In this document: one piece after another, positions 5,145-6,107 of the stretch
How the letters are laid out: each line of letters opens with the position of its first letter
Position numbering within the stretch: position 1 is the stretch's first letter
NCBI GenBank assembly: GCA_003135585.1
Contig: PLCH01000623.1
Span: 8,285 to 14,391, forward strand
Direction of reading: 5' to 3'
DNA from: Chitinophagaceae bacterium
Lineage (GTDB): Bacteria; Bacteroidota; Bacteroidia; Chitinophagales; Chitinophagaceae
DNA: 6,107 nucleotides
Position numbers and translations under genes: made by a program
Notes under the pieces: generated by a model
What the model saw: the letters and a program-made list of their open reading frames with translations, nothing else
Told to the model about the DNA's origin: nothing
Database searches by the model: none

Positions 5145-6005
5145 ATGAGGAAGTTCTTCATCCCCGCTGTATTTTTTTTATTATCCGGGTTCTTAATGGG
5201 CCAGACTGGAAAAGTAATGGATAATTTAACGCTTAGGAGTAAGATATTGAATATGGAAAGAAAATATGCGGTTTATTTTCCTCCAGGTTATGATATCTCC
5301 CAAAGAAGTTATCCTGTCTTATATTTACTGCATGGTGGCGGGGATGATCAGACTGGCTGGGTACAATTTGGCGAGGTGCTTGTCATTGCCGACAAAGCCA
5401 TTAATGAAGGAAAAGCTACCGCCATGATTATTGTAATGCCTGACGCAAATACAGGCAGGCGGGGTTATTCAAATGATGCTTCCGGCTCCTGGCGCTATGA
5501 GGATTTCTTTTTTCAGGAATTTATGCCTTTTATTGAAAAGACCTACCGTATAAAAGCTGAAAAAAGATACCGGGCGGTTTCCGGATTGTCCATGGGTGGG
5601 GACGGGACGTTCACTTATGCGCTGCATCATCCGGAATTGTTTTCTTCCGCCTGTCCGCTTAGCGCGGGAACGGGGCCGCTGACAATGGAGGATGCAAAAA
5701 TCCGTTTGAAAAAAGAAAATCCCGGGATTTCTGACACATTAATTACGGCTTATTTCAACCGTCAAAGCGTACTGGCACTCATAAATAATATAGCTGACAG
5801 TTTGAAAAAATCTGTTCGCTGGTATATCGATTGCGGCGATGATGATTTTTTATATGAAGGAAATTCCCTGGTTCATATCGCGATGCGCAAAAAGGAAATT
5901 CCGCACGAATTCCGCATGCGGGATGGTGGGCATAACTGGACCTACTGGCGTGCTGCGCTGCCAGCCGTTTTGGAATTTGTTTCGGAAGGATTCCACCAGT
6001 ATTAG
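5145..6005 (+). CDS. Secreted esterase, esterase D / CE1 type
   Basis: This 286-residue protein has a signal peptide at residues 1-20 (MRKFF, a hydrophobic run, then FLMGQ), which supports the ATG at 5145. The mature enzyme is a putative-esterase alpha/beta hydrolase (the family of feruloyl and acetylxylan esterases, S-formylglutathione hydrolase and the mycolyltransferases). Landmarks are YAVYFPPGYD (41-50), YPVLYLLHGGGDD (56-68, oxyanion hole), the nucleophile motif GLSMGG with Ser149, an acid in CGDDDFLYEGN (Asp at 232-234), and His263 in GGHNWTYW. All three triad members are present. Bacteroidota use such enzymes to remove ester groups from plant polysaccharides, but no carbohydrate-binding module or polysaccharide-locus partner is visible here, so the substrate is open. 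It ends 2 bases before the stop codon of the convergent antiporter-like gene. Confidence 0.92.
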   Translation: MRKFFIPAVFFLLSGFLMGQTGKVMDNLTLRSKILNMERKYAVYFPPGYDISQRSYPVLYLLHGGGDDQTGWVQFGEVLVIADKAINEGKATAMIIVMPDANTGRRGYSNDASGSWRYEDFFFQEFMPFIEKTYRIKAEKRYRAVSGLSMGGDGTFTYALHHPELFSSACPLSAGTGPLTMEDAKIRLKKENPGISDTLITAYFNRQSVLALINNIADSLKKSVRWYIDCGDDDFLYEGNSLVHIAMRKKEIPHEFRMRDGGHNWTYWRAALPAVLEFVSEGFHQY

Positions 6006-6007
6006 GT

Positions 6008-6107
6008 TTAGCTGAATTTCATCAGGTTCAACAAAGGCCCCGTCATCATTGTGGTCACCAACGCCATGCATATCATCATGGCAAAAACCTCTGGAGTCAG
6101 TATTCCC
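6008..6107 (-). CDS. Cation:proton antiporter-like membrane protein, C-terminal end only
   Basis: Only the last 32 codons and the TAA (6008-6010) are in the window; the gene continues past the right edge. They read GILTPEVFAMMICMALVTTMMTGPLLNLMKFS. The motif GILTPEVFxMMxxMALVTTxMTGPLLNL is typical of the final transmembrane helix of the Na+/H+ or K+/H+ exchanger domain in CPA2-type (Kef-like) antiporters, which sit in the inner membrane and exchange monovalent cations for protons. Ending right after this helix suggests a form without a C-terminal regulatory domain. The assignment rests on one helix, so the cation and subfamily stay open. Confidence 0.75.
   Translation of the reverse strand, partial: GILTPEVFAMMICMALVTTMMTGPLLNLMKFS

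Noticed and set aside
5850..6071. 73-residue minus-strand frame
   Set aside because: It overlaps the esterase's catalytic His region and the antiporter C-terminus in a different frame; both of those are better supported.
1..6107. CRISPR array, toxin-antitoxin pair or multi-gene defence system
   Set aside because: No spaced direct-repeat array, no cas, nuclease or small paired toxin/antitoxin genes; the only RNA-guided candidate is the IS110-family element.

Overview
The window looks like chromosomal DNA of a Bacteroidota bacterium, most likely a Sphingobacteriia- or Chitinophagia-like soil or water organism. This rests on AT-rich spacers, starts mostly without a Shine-Dalgarno sequence, one good match to the Bacteroidota promoter pattern (TTTG, about 19 bases, then TAnnTTTG), several Sec-secreted hydrolases, and remnants of families common in that phylum (a DUF3471-like domain and a GlxA-type AraC regulator). 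This is inference from style and family, not a species identification.

Layout. Bases 1-193 hold no gene I can name. Bases 194-526 (minus) are the orphan C-terminal domain of a lost larger enzyme. It runs head-to-head into, and overlaps the start of, an intact secreted alpha/beta hydrolase (518-1375, plus). Bases 1376-2237 are a decayed stretch: a 34-residue signal-peptide-like stub, AT-rich repeats, an unmistakable internal piece of a GlxA/AraC regulator (1754-1969, minus), and about 270 bases that look vaguely coding but that I cannot assign. An intact secreted protein of unknown function follows (2238-3053, plus).

A complete IS110-family insertion sequence lies at about 3240-4715. Its DEDD/serine transposase (3567-4637, minus) has only about 75 bases of non-coding DNA upstream but about 320 downstream, the arrangement of the IS1111 subgroup. 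In that subgroup the guide (bridge or seek) RNA is encoded downstream of the transposase, and the downstream DNA here holds two good hairpins. Matching end blocks and an inverted repeat that covers the transposase ribosome binding site are visible. Right of the IS are an intact acylphosphatase gene (4732-4995, minus), a divergent promoter region, a secreted esterase of the esterase D/CE1 type (5145-6005, plus), and the last 32 codons of a cation:proton antiporter-like membrane protein (6008-6107, minus), convergent with the esterase and only 2 bases from it.

The genes do not form one pathway. The left two thirds is a mosaic of intact secreted enzymes and gene fragments around an IS. The right third (acylphosphatase, esterase, antiporter) looks like ordinary, compact housekeeping DNA. 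The most interesting element is the IS with its putative guide-RNA region and self-limiting 5' hairpin. I saw no convincing new multi-gene system.
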